The translations under genes and the position numbers were made by a program. From RUG14219 sp045538535 (GTDB lineage Bacteria; Cyanobacteriota; Vampirovibrionia; Gastranaerophilales; Gastranaerophilaceae), in NCBI GenBank assembly GCA_045538535.1, contig JAZSRN010000045.1, positions 1-64,000 on the forward strand: DNA of 64,000 nucleotides, given 5' to 3'. Below, piece after piece: positions 24,645 to 32,481 of the stretch; positions within the stretch are counted from its first letter, which is position 1; each line of letters begins with the position of its first letter. Under the pieces are notes generated by a model, which worked only from the letters and a program-made list of their open reading frames with translations, made no database searches and was not told the origin of the DNA.

Positions 24645-26360
24645 ATGGATTTAACTCTAAAAACCCCACAAACTAATACGCAATATAGACAGACAAAACA
24701 AGCCCAGAATTTTACGGGTCTAATTGATGCTGCAACTGCTGGATTGAGGTTTTTTGATACAAATCAAGCTATTGGTGCAAATTGTGTTGACCTTTGCGCA
24801 ATGGTTATTCCAAGAACAACGGTTGATTTTATAAATAGAGGGCCAGATGCCGGTGCTGAAACTGCTCGTAGAGAGTCAATGGGTACTATTAACCACTCAT
24901 CTGTAGGATTGTATGGTACTTTGGCTGGTTTTGCAGTTGCGGCTGGATTTAATAATCACTATGGCATAAAAGCTCATAAGATATTTGCAGATACGCAAAC
25001 ATTGAATACAATTGCACAAAGTTGGCATGACGTACAACACTCAGCGATTGATGATCCATTAAAACAACACGTAACTAATTTTATTGACAATATAAAAGTG
25101 TTTAATACTGATGTTGACAAAGTAAATGGTTATGTATCAATTCCTGAGGCTGATAAACGAGCAATAATTGATACATTATATAACAAGCTTAAAAATTCAC
25201 CAGATCAAACGATAAATAAAGATTTTGCAAATTCACTTCACGCAATGATTACTGCGGCAACCGGTGGGGAAAAGAATGTTGTACTTGTTGCTAAAGACGG
25301 AAAAGAAGCTCCAAATAGTCTTAAAACACTGATTTCAAACTTCTACAATTTAACAAAAGCGTTCTCGACAGAAAAAGCAGTCGAAACATTTAAAAATTCG
25401 ACAGATATTGCAAGCAATGACCTCGTAAAATTGCTCAAGAGTATGAATTTAAAACGTTCAATTGGTGGTTTGGGTGTTGCTACAGCTATTGGTATGGCAA
25501 CACAACCGGTAAATATGTATTTAACCAAAAAGAAAACCGGTTCGGATGGTTTTGTAGGAGTCGAAGGTCGTTCAAAAGATAATTCAACCGAATTTAAAAT
25601 TATGAAGACTTTAGCTTCATTAGCTTTTGCGGCAATGGCACTTTCTACTATTACATTAAATCCAAAGAAATTCTTAAGTAAAATACAATTCCAAGGCATG
25701 CTTCCGACTATTGATCAACTTAAGCTTGTCTATGGTTTGACAATCTCATCGAGAATTATTTCAGCGCGAGATAAAGATGAGATGCGGGAATCTTTGGTAA
25801 AAGATACATTAGGATTTATGAATCTTCTTGTTCTGGGTAGTCTTGTGACAAAATACACAGCAAGGGCATTTGATAAAACTTTAATAAATGAAACCGCGAC
25901 AAAAGGTAAAAATTGGTTTGCAAAAATCACTGATTCATCGCTAAAAACAAGGGATGAAGTATTGTTACCTATGTTGAAAAAGAATGGTATTGATATCGTA
26001 AAAGATGGCAAACCGTTATCATTTACTAAATTAATGCAAAGTATTAGTAAATTAAACGCTGAAGATAAAAAAGTAATTAACAAAAAACTTATGGCGTTGA
26101 ATTTTGCGCAAATTGTTGGTTACATTTATTCTGGTGTAATTTTAGGTGTTGGTATTCCGAAACTTAATATTTACATGACAAATAAATCAGAAGCAAAACG
26201 TAAAGCAAAGTTAGCACAAGCAAAAGCGCAAGAGGGAAATAAACAAGATGCAGTTTTAAACAAGCAAACAAATGGTTTAAACTCTCAACCGGCATTGATG
26301 TTGGCTCCTGAAAATATTAGTTTTTTGAAGAATAAATTTGATAGTGCTAATTTGAAATAA
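24645..26360 (+). CDS. Membrane protein of unknown family, tandem paralogue 2
   Basis: 571 residues. ATG at 24645 has AAGGA 7 nt upstream; the longer frame starts at a TTG without RBS. Q-N-F-T-G (F23) is the tag-like motif, followed by A-M-V-I-P-R-T-T-V-D-F. Hydrophobic segments lie near 85-100, 270-290, 325-345 and 505-525. M-A-T-Q-P-V-N and L-P-T-I-D-Q match the upstream paralogue at the same relative positions, as does a shared S-S-R-I block. The Lys/Ala/Gln-rich tail is probably cytoplasmic. It is the second gene of the two-gene unit. Function unknown. Confidence 0.7.
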   Translation: MDLTLKTPQTNTQYRQTKQAQNFTGLIDAATAGLRFFDTNQAIGANCVDLCAMVIPRTTVDFINRGPDAGAETARRESMGTINHSSVGLYGTLAGFAVAAGFNNHYGIKAHKIFADTQTLNTIAQSWHDVQHSAIDDPLKQHVTNFIDNIKVFNTDVDKVNGYVSIPEADKRAIIDTLYNKLKNSPDQTINKDFANSLHAMITAATGGEKNVVLVAKDGKEAPNSLKTLISNFYNLTKAFSTEKAVETFKNSTDIASNDLVKLLKSMNLKRSIGGLGVATAIGMATQPVNMYLTKKKTGSDGFVGVEGRSKDNSTEFKIMKTLASLAFAAMALSTITLNPKKFLSKIQFQGMLPTIDQLKLVYGLTISSRIISARDKDEMRESLVKDTLGFMNLLVLGSLVTKYTARAFDKTLINETATKGKNWFAKITDSSLKTRDEVLLPMLKKNGIDIVKDGKPLSFTKLMQSISKLNAEDKKVINKKLMALNFAQIVGYIYSGVILGVGIPKLNIYMTNKSEAKRKAKLAQAKAQEGNKQDAVLNKQTNGLNSQPALMLAPENISFLKNKFDSANLK

Positions 26361-26398
26361 CGAAATTAATCAAGATAAAATAATAGATATTGATTTGA

Positions 26399-26530
26399 TT
26401 TGTTTCTGTTGCAAACTATACAACAGATGGTTTGGATGAATTTTTTGCAGAATGTTTTGCAATGCGTGAATTGGGGGTTGAAAAAGTCCCTAATTATATA
26501 GATAATATGATTACAGAGGTTTTAAAATGA
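26399..26530 (+). pseudogene. 3' fragment of a phage head-morphogenesis/metalloprotease-like gene
   Basis: The frame is open from 26399 (after a TGA at 26396) to TGA at 26528, with no start codon near the front. It encodes N-Y-T-T-D-G-L-D-E-F-F-A-E-C-F-A, which resembles the conserved C-terminal E-F-F-A-E-x-F-A segment of MuF-type minor head and zincin-like proteins. The rest of the gene is missing. Its stop overlaps the start of the next gene (ATGA), the original coupling. It appears to be a decayed mobile or phage remnant. Confidence 0.55.
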
Positions 26531-26748
26531 AAATAACTGAAAAACAATGGGAAACCATAAAAGCGACTTGTAAAGAATGTGGTCGCTTTTGGGAAAGTAA
26601 TAGTAAAGAAAATAACTTGTTATGTGACCCTGCTTCTGCTTTTGAGGAGTATGGAACAAATTTAGAGGATTGGTATAGTTTTTTGGATGGTCAAAATGAT
26701 TGTTGGTGTAAAACTGCAATTATGCCAATATATGGTAAAGAAAAATAA
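26527..26748 (+). CDS. Small Cys-rich protein, companion of the fragment upstream
   Basis: 73 residues. Five Cys: C-K-E-C near 15-18, L-C-D, and C-W-C near the end; also rich in Trp. The ATGA overlap with the upstream fragment shows it was the second gene of that lost unit. No RBS of its own is evident, so it may now be poorly translated. No family recognised. Confidence 0.5.
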   Translation: MKITEKQWETIKATCKECGRFWESNSKENNLLCDPASAFEEYGTNLEDWYSFLDGQNDCWCKTAIMPIYGKEK

Positions 26749-26990
26749 TTGTTAATTTTTACCTAGAAAATATTCCATTAAAATATTCCAATTTCAACCC
26801 TCGCACTTGCGGGGGGGGGGGGTTGTTGCCTAATCTGCCCGTTTTGCAATCTGTCAAACTGTTTGTATGTTCCTAGAACAGTAAATCTAGGGTTATGTAC
26901 AGTACAGTCAAAACTGCGGATTGCGAGCAGAGGGTGAAAGGCGGAGCCGTACCCGTTTAACGCGAGCAACCAAGAGAAAAGGAGAAAACA
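26749..26990 (+). mobile_element. GC-richer scar segment with G12 tract, probable mobile-element remnant
   Basis: This 242-nt gap has several features unlike its AT-rich neighbours. There is a run of 12 G (26811-26822) within a CAACCC...GGGTTG-type inverted arrangement around CGCACTTGCG. There is also a dyad TGTTC-CTA-GAACA (26868-26880) and a tandem ACAGT repeat near 26900, plus a GC-rich stretch at 26920-26970. It is flanked by a truncated gene end and a truncated gene start. A 63-codon minus-strand frame crosses it but has no RBS and a poly-Pro run from the G tract. I read it as the residue of an inserted element. Confidence 0.45.
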
Positions 26991-27059
26991 ATGTCAGATG
27001 AAGCAAAATTCACACAAGCTGATTTAGATGCCTTTGAAGTCTTAGCAGTCAATACCTAG
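26991..27059 (+). pseudogene. 5' fragment of a phage-like gene
   Basis: ATG at 26991 is preceded by AAAAGGAGAAAACA, an excellent ribosome binding site. The frame M-S-D-E-A-K-F-T-Q-A-D-L-D-A-F-E stops after 22 codons at 27057. The beginning resembles those of phage scaffold-type proteins (M-S-D-E... T-Q-A-D-L-D-A). The frame ends inside the 3' end of the convergent gene, so the original gene was cut at that junction. Confidence 0.45.
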
Positions 27060-27887
27060 TCTTGCAGCATCCAATTCTTGGAGTTCTTGTTCTCTCCAAG
27101 CTTTCATTTCATTGTTTCTGGCTTTTGCTAGTTCAAATTGTCTGTCTTTTATTGTTGCATAAGTGTTTGCGAATACAGCATTTCTCTTTGCTTCGTGGTT
27201 AATACTGTGGAACACTGAACCTATAAGGATAGCGTTAGGGGCCCAAAATAATGCTACTTTTGCAACATTCTTGATAGGTGCCGGGATTTTTTGAGTTAAT
27301 TTTGTGAAGTTTTTACCAACTGCTTTTACAAAAGAGTTTGAGTTGATTTTGTTTGCAAACTTTCCTACTTTAGTTTGTATTTTAGCTAGAGTAGTAGGTT
27401 TTACTTTATTTGCCAAGTAACTTATTCCCTTTGCGCCACCATGTAAAGCTAAACCTACAGCCGTTAGAGTGGTCATAATAGACAAGAATGGGTGTTGTCT
27501 GTCAAAATTTCTAACATTTTCGGATTTTTTTGAAAGTTCATTTTTGCCGTTTACAACTAAATTAATAGCAGCTAAAGACCCTCCCCAAATTCCGGCATTT
27601 TTTAAGCCATTTGCTAATTTTGCTGCTGTACCACTAATGGTTTTGCCAAATAGTTTTGAATTTCCTTTTGTTAGTAGTGCGGCTGCAACCCCCGCAACCA
27701 CAGGAACAGACCACAACATTACATCTCTGAGTTTTTCGTGTTTTTCATGTTGTGTCACATGATTTGCATATGCAACCGATGCTTGACGAACAGCACGATC
27801 ATCTGCATTTATAAAATTGTCGATATTTTGTCTTGAATGACGTCTGGAAGTAAAATTGGGAGTTAATCCTATAGCTTGAGTTTGCAT
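27042..27887 (-). CDS. Membrane protein of unknown family with N-terminal tag-like motif
   Basis: 281 residues from ATG at 27887 (AAAGGT 6 nt upstream); a GTG two codons earlier is the alternative. T-P-N-F-T-S (F12) resembles the tag motif of the paired membrane proteins at 22973 and 24645, and the gene lies beside them. Hydrophobic helices appear at about 55-75, 95-115, 130-150 and 205-225, separated by Lys-rich stretches. The C-terminal 18 codons overlap a phage-like fragment on the other strand, so the original 3' end may have been altered by the insertion. A TATAAT box lies at 27914-27919 on the minus strand. Confidence 0.65.
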   Translation of the reverse strand: MQTQAIGLTPNFTSRRHSRQNIDNFINADDRAVRQASVAYANHVTQHEKHEKLRDVMLWSVPVVAGVAAALLTKGNSKLFGKTISGTAAKLANGLKNAGIWGGSLAAINLVVNGKNELSKKSENVRNFDRQHPFLSIMTTLTAVGLALHGGAKGISYLANKVKPTTLAKIQTKVGKFANKINSNSFVKAVGKNFTKLTQKIPAPIKNVAKVALFWAPNAILIGSVFHSINHEAKRNAVFANTYATIKDRQFELAKARNNEMKAWREQELQELDAARLGIDC

Positions 27888-28013
27888 ATACACACCTTTC
27901 CTTTTTCACATTTATTATATCATTTCAAAAAACAAAAGTATTTTTTTTTGCTATTTGTATAGCAGTTTGTTATAAATATTTACAATAAGATTTATTTTGT
28001 ATATTATAAAGCA

Positions 28014-29309
28014 ATGAAAAAATATTACATTCATACTATGGGCTGTAAATCTAACCAATTTGAAGGTGCAGTAATAGAAGAAAAACTTTCCGATTTCGGG
28101 TATCAAAAAGTTAACTCGATTGAGGAGTGCGATTTTTATATCCTCAATTCTTGTACGGTTACTCACAAAAGTGATAATGAAGCTATGTATCTTTTGCGTA
28201 GTGCGAAACACAAAAATCCTAATGCTAAAACCATTATAACCGGTTGTGTTGCGCAGATTGAAAAAGAAAAACTTTTGCAAAATGATTTTGTAGATTTAGT
28301 AGTCGGTAATGATGAAAAACTAAATTTGCCTAAAATTTTGGCGAGTATTAATAACTCTGTTCAACATTGTTTTGTTGCAGATATTATGGATTTGAAGGGG
28401 TTCAATAAGGTTGTTTTAAACGATATGACCAAAACTCGCGCAAGTCTAAAAATACAAGATGGTTGCGATTGTAGATGTTCATATTGCATAATTCCTTTTG
28501 CTAGAGGTAAAAATCGTAGTGCGGATATTGATTTTGTAATTGAGCAAATTAATAATTTGTCCATAAATGGTTTTAAAGAAGTCGTTTTTACGGGTATTCA
28601 CATAGGACAATGGGGCAAAGATTTTGGTTTAGAATTGTTGGATTTATTAAAAGCTGTTGAAGAAAAAACAACAATTGAGCGTTTTAGGTTAGGATCTTTA
28701 AATCCATTGGAAATTTCGGATGAAATGCTTGAATTTTTGCAAAAATCAAGGAAATTCTGTCCACATTTTCATTTGTCATTACAATCTGCATGTAATAAAA
28801 CTCTAAAATCAATGAATCGTTTTTATTCAGTTGAGTTTTATTTGGAACAAATCGAAAAAATTAATCAAATGTTTGAATTGCCATTTTTAGGTAGTGATAT
28901 TATCGCAGGTTTTGCTGGTGAATCTGAGGAAGATTTTGATATAACTCGTCAAAATTTATTGAAATCCGGCCTTACTCAAATACATACGTTTCCTTATTCT
29001 ATTAGGAAAGGTACGGTCGGCGCCGAATCTATTGAACAAATTTCTGATAAGATTAAAGAAAATCGTGCAACAGTAATTAAAGAAATTTCTAAACAGAAGT
29101 ATTCTGATTTTATACTCAAAAATGTCGGAAAAATTCATGAAGTTTTGATAGAGAAAAGATTGGATAAAAAACAACAATTATTGAAAGGGGTTACCCGAAA
29201 TTATTTGACTGTAATGTTAAATTCGAATGATGCTTCGCTTTTGAATTCAATCCGACACGTCAAAATCACTGAATTTAAAAATGGCAAATTGTTTGGTGAA
29301 TTGGTTTAG
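28014..29309 (+). CDS. mtaB: tRNA (t6A37) methylthiotransferase MtaB
   Basis: 431 residues. The N-terminal UPF0004 domain has H-T-M-G-C-K-S-N-Q and N-S-C-T-V-T and T-G-C-V-A-Q, giving the three Cys of the auxiliary cluster. The radical-SAM C-x-x-x-C-x-x-C is in D-G-C-D-C-R-C-S-Y-C, followed by P-F-A-R-G. G-C-K-S-N-Q and the overall spacing indicate MtaB rather than MiaB or RimO. It makes ms2t6A37 in tRNAs. TATATT ends 8 nt before the ATG and there is no Shine-Dalgarno, so the mRNA is nearly leaderless. Confidence 0.92.
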   Translation: MKKYYIHTMGCKSNQFEGAVIEEKLSDFGYQKVNSIEECDFYILNSCTVTHKSDNEAMYLLRSAKHKNPNAKTIITGCVAQIEKEKLLQNDFVDLVVGNDEKLNLPKILASINNSVQHCFVADIMDLKGFNKVVLNDMTKTRASLKIQDGCDCRCSYCIIPFARGKNRSADIDFVIEQINNLSINGFKEVVFTGIHIGQWGKDFGLELLDLLKAVEEKTTIERFRLGSLNPLEISDEMLEFLQKSRKFCPHFHLSLQSACNKTLKSMNRFYSVEFYLEQIEKINQMFELPFLGSDIIAGFAGESEEDFDITRQNLLKSGLTQIHTFPYSIRKGTVGAESIEQISDKIKENRATVIKEISKQKYSDFILKNVGKIHEVLIEKRLDKKQQLLKGVTRNYLTVMLNSNDASLLNSIRHVKITEFKNGKLFGELV

Positions 29310-29941
29310 GGTAGTTCGGTTGTGTGTAAATCGGTACCTCCGGTTTTGAGTAGATTATATTTTTCAGCAAGTCTTTCGATGCAAGATGCTCGATGAAATT
29401 TAATAATTCCGCGGTGTCGTTTGTATGGATAATAAACTTCTAACCCGTCTAACCCGTAAGATATAAGCTTTTTAACAAAATGTTCCATATTTAACGCCCA
29501 ACAACAAGCGGGATGTGCCAGAACGGCAATTCCTCCGGCGTTGTGGATTGATTTAATTAGTTTTTTGATATTACGTTTGGTAAATAGGCGTAATACATCA
29601 ACTTCGGTTTCGTGTTTTGATTTTGCTAAAAAAGGTTTTAGTTCCTCAGAATTGATATCAATTCCGTAGGCCAACAAATGCATAAATACATAGCCGCACC
29701 ATACGTCAAATTCAACTGCAGGGATGAGAATGTTTTCTTGTGTTATGTTATTGTCGAAATATCCTTGCAATGTGTTATGATCGGAAATTGCTATTTTTTT
29801 ATAGCCTTTCTTTTTAGCTTGATTAATCAAGTTTTCGAAATCTGCTTGTCCATCAGAATAATTTGTATGTAAATGTAAATTAACCAGATTATCTGCATAG
29901 TCTTGTTTTGTAAAGCTCTTTATTAATTCTCTTATCGACAT
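29306..29941 (-). CDS. PHP-domain phosphoesterase
   Basis: 211 residues from ATG at 29941 (GGAGAG 6 nt upstream); the longer frame lacks support. Metal ligands are visible: H-L-H-T-N-Y-S-D-G near 25, I-S-D-H-N-T near 58, the lone Glu in A-V-E-F-D, V-L-A-H-P-A near 155 and G-T-D-L-H at the C-terminus. This is the YciV/nucleoside 3',5'-bisphosphate-type PHP family; substrate is not certain. It overlaps the convergent mtaB gene by 4 bp. Confidence 0.88.
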   Translation of the reverse strand: MSIRELIKSFTKQDYADNLVNLHLHTNYSDGQADFENLINQAKKKGYKKIAISDHNTLQGYFDNNITQENILIPAVEFDVWCGYVFMHLLAYGIDINSEELKPFLAKSKHETEVDVLRLFTKRNIKKLIKSIHNAGGIAVLAHPACCWALNMEHFVKKLISYGLDGLEVYYPYKRHRGIIKFHRASCIERLAEKYNLLKTGGTDLHTTELP

Positions 29942-30033
29942 TGTAAACTCTCCGATGTTCACTAATAAAATTTTTGTACTAGAATAATAATAAAAAAGAT
30001 ATGTTTTCACAAGTGTAAATTTATGGAGAGAAA

Positions 30034-31065
30034 ATGGCTAAAAATAATGGTGATAAAAGTGTATGGTTAGTATTTTTTGAAGGTTTGAAAATTTATACAC
30101 TTAATTTGCATAAATTTTTGTTGTATATGGCGTTCCCGGTCTTAGGACAATTATTAGGGTTGTTTTTGATTTTTGGTTTAACGTTTTGGTATAGTGGAAA
30201 TTTGCCGCAATTAATCCAAAAATATCAAGTTCTGGACAATTTTTCGACAATTGCACTTTCTATAATTGTTGTGACGCTTCCAGGATTAATCTTGTTTACG
30301 AAGGCTTTTTGGGATTATCTGGTGGCATACGGCGCCCTAAACTCAATGACTGAAGGTGCAATTTCAACCGGTAGGGTTTATGATTTTTCAGCTCATAAGG
30401 CTGTTGTGAAACAAAATCTCGTTACGTTTTTAGGAGTTTGGCTTTTGTTTTCGTTGTATTTTTTGATTGCTGCAATTCCGTTTTTTTGTTTGTTATGGAT
30501 ATTTTTTGTGTATTTTGCGCTTATTTTTCAAGTATTCACATTTGAGAAAAATCAAAATGCAATCGGGTGTTTTAAACGTAGTTTTTCATTAATAAAAGGT
30601 AAATTTGCCAGAACACTCGTATTGTTGGCACTTTTAGCTGTTGTAACATATTGGTTAATATCGGCTGGGTTGACCGTAATTTTTGATTTATTAAGATTGT
30701 CTGAATTATTTGACTATATTTATACAAGCTGGTGTTCTAATCTTCCTATTGAATATCTAAATGGTTTCTATCAAGCAATAACCGGACAAGTTTTGACTCC
30801 TACAGTTTTGGCAAAATCTTTTACTGCGCAGACGATAATGTTTGTTGCCGTTGGTTTTACGTTACCATTAAGGAGTATTTGTTTTACATTGTGGTATAAA
30901 AATAACAATAAAATCGTTGCTAGTGATGATAAAAAACCTAGAAAAACAGTGAAAAAGACAGCAAAGGAACCTAAGAAAGTTAAAAAATCTTCAATAGTTA
31001 TTGAAAAAAGAGGTATTGACCCAGAAATAATTAGGCGTGCCAGACTTGAGGATGATGAATATTAA
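30034..31065 (+). CDS. Polytopic membrane protein, unknown function
   Basis: 343 residues. About six hydrophobic helices (about 25-55, 72-95, 130-170, 200-220, 265-285) are followed by a 50-residue Lys-rich cytoplasmic tail (K-K-P-R-K-T-V-K-K-T-A-K). N-A-I-G-C-F-K-R-S-F-S-L-I-K-G-K resembles the family of small integral proteins related to the membrane domain of glycerophosphodiesterases (DUF7847/YciC-like), a tentative link. The RBS is GGAGAG. It begins a tight run with the zinc-ribbon protein (2-nt gap) and rph. Confidence 0.65.
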   Translation: MAKNNGDKSVWLVFFEGLKIYTLNLHKFLLYMAFPVLGQLLGLFLIFGLTFWYSGNLPQLIQKYQVLDNFSTIALSIIVVTLPGLILFTKAFWDYLVAYGALNSMTEGAISTGRVYDFSAHKAVVKQNLVTFLGVWLLFSLYFLIAAIPFFCLLWIFFVYFALIFQVFTFEKNQNAIGCFKRSFSLIKGKFARTLVLLALLAVVTYWLISAGLTVIFDLLRLSELFDYIYTSWCSNLPIEYLNGFYQAITGQVLTPTVLAKSFTAQTIMFVAVGFTLPLRSICFTLWYKNNNKIVASDDKKPRKTVKKTAKEPKKVKKSSIVIEKRGIDPEIIRRARLEDDEY

Positions 31066-31067
31066 AT

Positions 31068-31283
31068 ATGTTTAAGTGCAAAAATTGTAATAGCATTGAT
31101 AAATTTGAATTGATGTTTTCGCCGGATTATCAAGGCGAGAGACGTTTTTTGCAAAAGTATAATAATAAAGGTGATATAGAAATAACGGTGGACGGATACA
31201 TTTTTGTCCCGGATTTGCAATTTATGAATGAACATGCGGTTTGTAAATATTGCGGGCAAATTTATATGTGGGACTATGAGTAA
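31068..31283 (+). CDS. Small two-CxxC zinc-ribbon protein
   Basis: 71 residues. C-K-N-C (4-7) and C-K-Y-C (about 60-63) would form one zinc ribbon, with about 50 residues between. The gene sits 2 nt after the preceding stop and 13 nt before the rph start, so it is co-transcribed with rph; an RNA-related role is plausible but unproven. Confidence 0.65.
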   Translation: MFKCKNCNSIDKFELMFSPDYQGERRFLQKYNNKGDIEITVDGYIFVPDLQFMNEHAVCKYCGQIYMWDYE

Positions 31284-31296
31284 AGTAGAGGGAATT

Positions 31297-31992
31297 ATGC
31301 GAAAAAATAATAGAAAAAATGATGAATTAAGAGAAATTAAATTTACAAAAGATTTTACTAAAAATGCTTTGGGTTCTGTGCTCGTTCAATTTGGAGATAC
31401 AAAAGTTATAACTACGGCTTCTGTTCAAGAAGGTAAGCCAAAATGGATGAATAAGGAAGATTTGAGAGGTTGGCTAACTGCGGAATATTCACTTTTGCCT
31501 TCATCAACAAATACGCGTTGTGAAAGGGAAAGAACAAAAATTTCCGGTAGAACTCAAGAAATACAGAGGTTAATCGGTAGGAGTTTAAGAGCTTGCGTTG
31601 ATTTAGAGAAAATGCCGGATTTGACTATAACTATTGATGCTGATGTAATCCAAGCTGATGGTGGAACGAGAACGGCAAGCATTTGCGGAGGGTTTGTTGC
31701 ATTAAAAATTGCCGTAGAAAAGCTTATAAAACAAGGTTTGCTAAAAGAAAATCCAATTATAGAGCCTATTGCTGCAATTTCAGCGGGTATTATTGATGGT
31801 GAAGTTAGGTTGGATTTAGATTACGAAGAAGATTCTAACGCACAAGTTGATAGTAATGTTGTATTGACTCAAAGCGGTAAGATTATTGAGTTTCAAACCA
31901 CAGCAGAAGGTGAACCTTATGAACAAGCTCAAATGTTAGAGATTTTTAACATTGCAGCAAAAGGTATTGATAATATTATAAAAATGTACTAG
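31297..31992 (+). CDS. rph: Ribonuclease PH
   Basis: 231 residues when started at ATG 31297, which aligns the N-terminus with E. coli RNase PH; the longer frame would overlap the upstream gene without need. Motifs: G-S-V-L-V-Q-F-G-D-T-K-V, W-L-T-A-E-Y-S-L-L-P, R-T-Q-E-I-Q-R-L-I-G-R-S-L-R, and D-A-D-V-I-Q-A-D-G-G-T-R-T-A-S. The last carries the phosphate/metal-site acidic residues. It trims tRNA 3' ends by phosphorolysis. GAGGG is the RBS. Confidence 0.95.
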   Translation: MRKNNRKNDELREIKFTKDFTKNALGSVLVQFGDTKVITTASVQEGKPKWMNKEDLRGWLTAEYSLLPSSTNTRCERERTKISGRTQEIQRLIGRSLRACVDLEKMPDLTITIDADVIQADGGTRTASICGGFVALKIAVEKLIKQGLLKENPIIEPIAAISAGIIDGEVRLDLDYEEDSNAQVDSNVVLTQSGKIIEFQTTAEGEPYEQAQMLEIFNIAAKGIDNIIKMY

Positions 31993-32035
31993 TATGTTTT
32001 TGTAATTATTTTTGTGGTGTAGCAAAGGAGGTTAC

Positions 32036-32386
32036 ATGAAAAAATTAGTATTATCAGCAATGGTTTTAGTAATGGCAACATCGGTATCATTTGCCGCAAC
32101 ATCGACAACTTCTGTTAGCAGTTTTTTGGATAAACAAGTTCAAAAAGTTAAAGCGGCAGAAAATGAAGCAATTGCAAAACAAAAAGCTAATGAAGCTGCA
32201 AGAGTAAAAGCTCAAAAAGAACAACAAGCTAAAATTGAAAAAGCAAGAGCAGAACAAAAAGCAAAACAAGAAGCTGAAAGAGCAAAACTTGAAAAAGCAC
32301 AAAAAGAGCAACAAGCTAAAATCAATGCTGCTAAAAATAAAGTTGAAAAGAAAAAACAACTTTGGAATCAATTGATTTCGGACTAA
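32036..32386 (+). CDS. Small exported Lys/Ala/Glu/Gln-rich coiled-coil protein
   Basis: 116 residues from ATG at 32036, 4 nt after a near-perfect AAAGGAGGT. The signal peptide M-K-K-L-V-L-S-A-M-V-L-V-M-A-T-S-V-S-F-A is cleaved about residue 20. The rest is one long alpha-helix of A, K, E and Q, with a 7- and 11-residue periodicity (E-Q-Q-A-K-I, K-A-R-A-E-Q-K-A-K), ending in K-K-Q-L-W-N-Q-L-I-S-D. It is probably a periplasmic or surface structural protein, comparable to Lpp or TolA-like stalks. The strong RBS suggests high expression. Confidence 0.75.
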   Translation: MKKLVLSAMVLVMATSVSFAATSTTSVSSFLDKQVQKVKAAENEAIAKQKANEAARVKAQKEQQAKIEKARAEQKAKQEAERAKLEKAQKEQQAKINAAKNKVEKKKQLWNQLISD

Positions 32387-32417
32387 GCGTAAATCGTTAT
32401 CGAAATAATTTTTATTT

Positions 32418-32447
32418 AGGCCTCTTCTAGTGGAGAGGTCTATTTTT
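32418..32447 (+). terminator. Intrinsic terminator
   Basis: AGGCCTCT (32418-32425) pairs with AGAGGTCT (32434-32441), one G-T pair, followed by ATTTTTG. It closes the unit ending at 32386. Confidence 0.85.
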
Positions 32448-32474
32448 GTGTATAGTTTTTCTTTGTGTTATTAT
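32446..32474 (+). promoter_or_regulatory. Promoter of the ilvB-like gene
   Basis: TTGTGT (32446-32451), 17 nt, TATTAT (32469-32474) preceded by TGT (extended -10). Seven nt later is the ATG at 32482, so the transcript is probably leaderless. Confidence 0.45.
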
Positions 32475-32481
32475 GGGGTTG

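Noticed and set aside
26778..26969. 63-codon frame on the minus strand across the G12 tract
   Set aside because: No ribosome site, a poly-Pro run generated by the G tract, and the region is an element remnant.
31228..31296. Longer start for rph
   Set aside because: It would overlap the zinc-ribbon gene; the E. coli-like N-terminus and a GAGGG site support ATG 31297.
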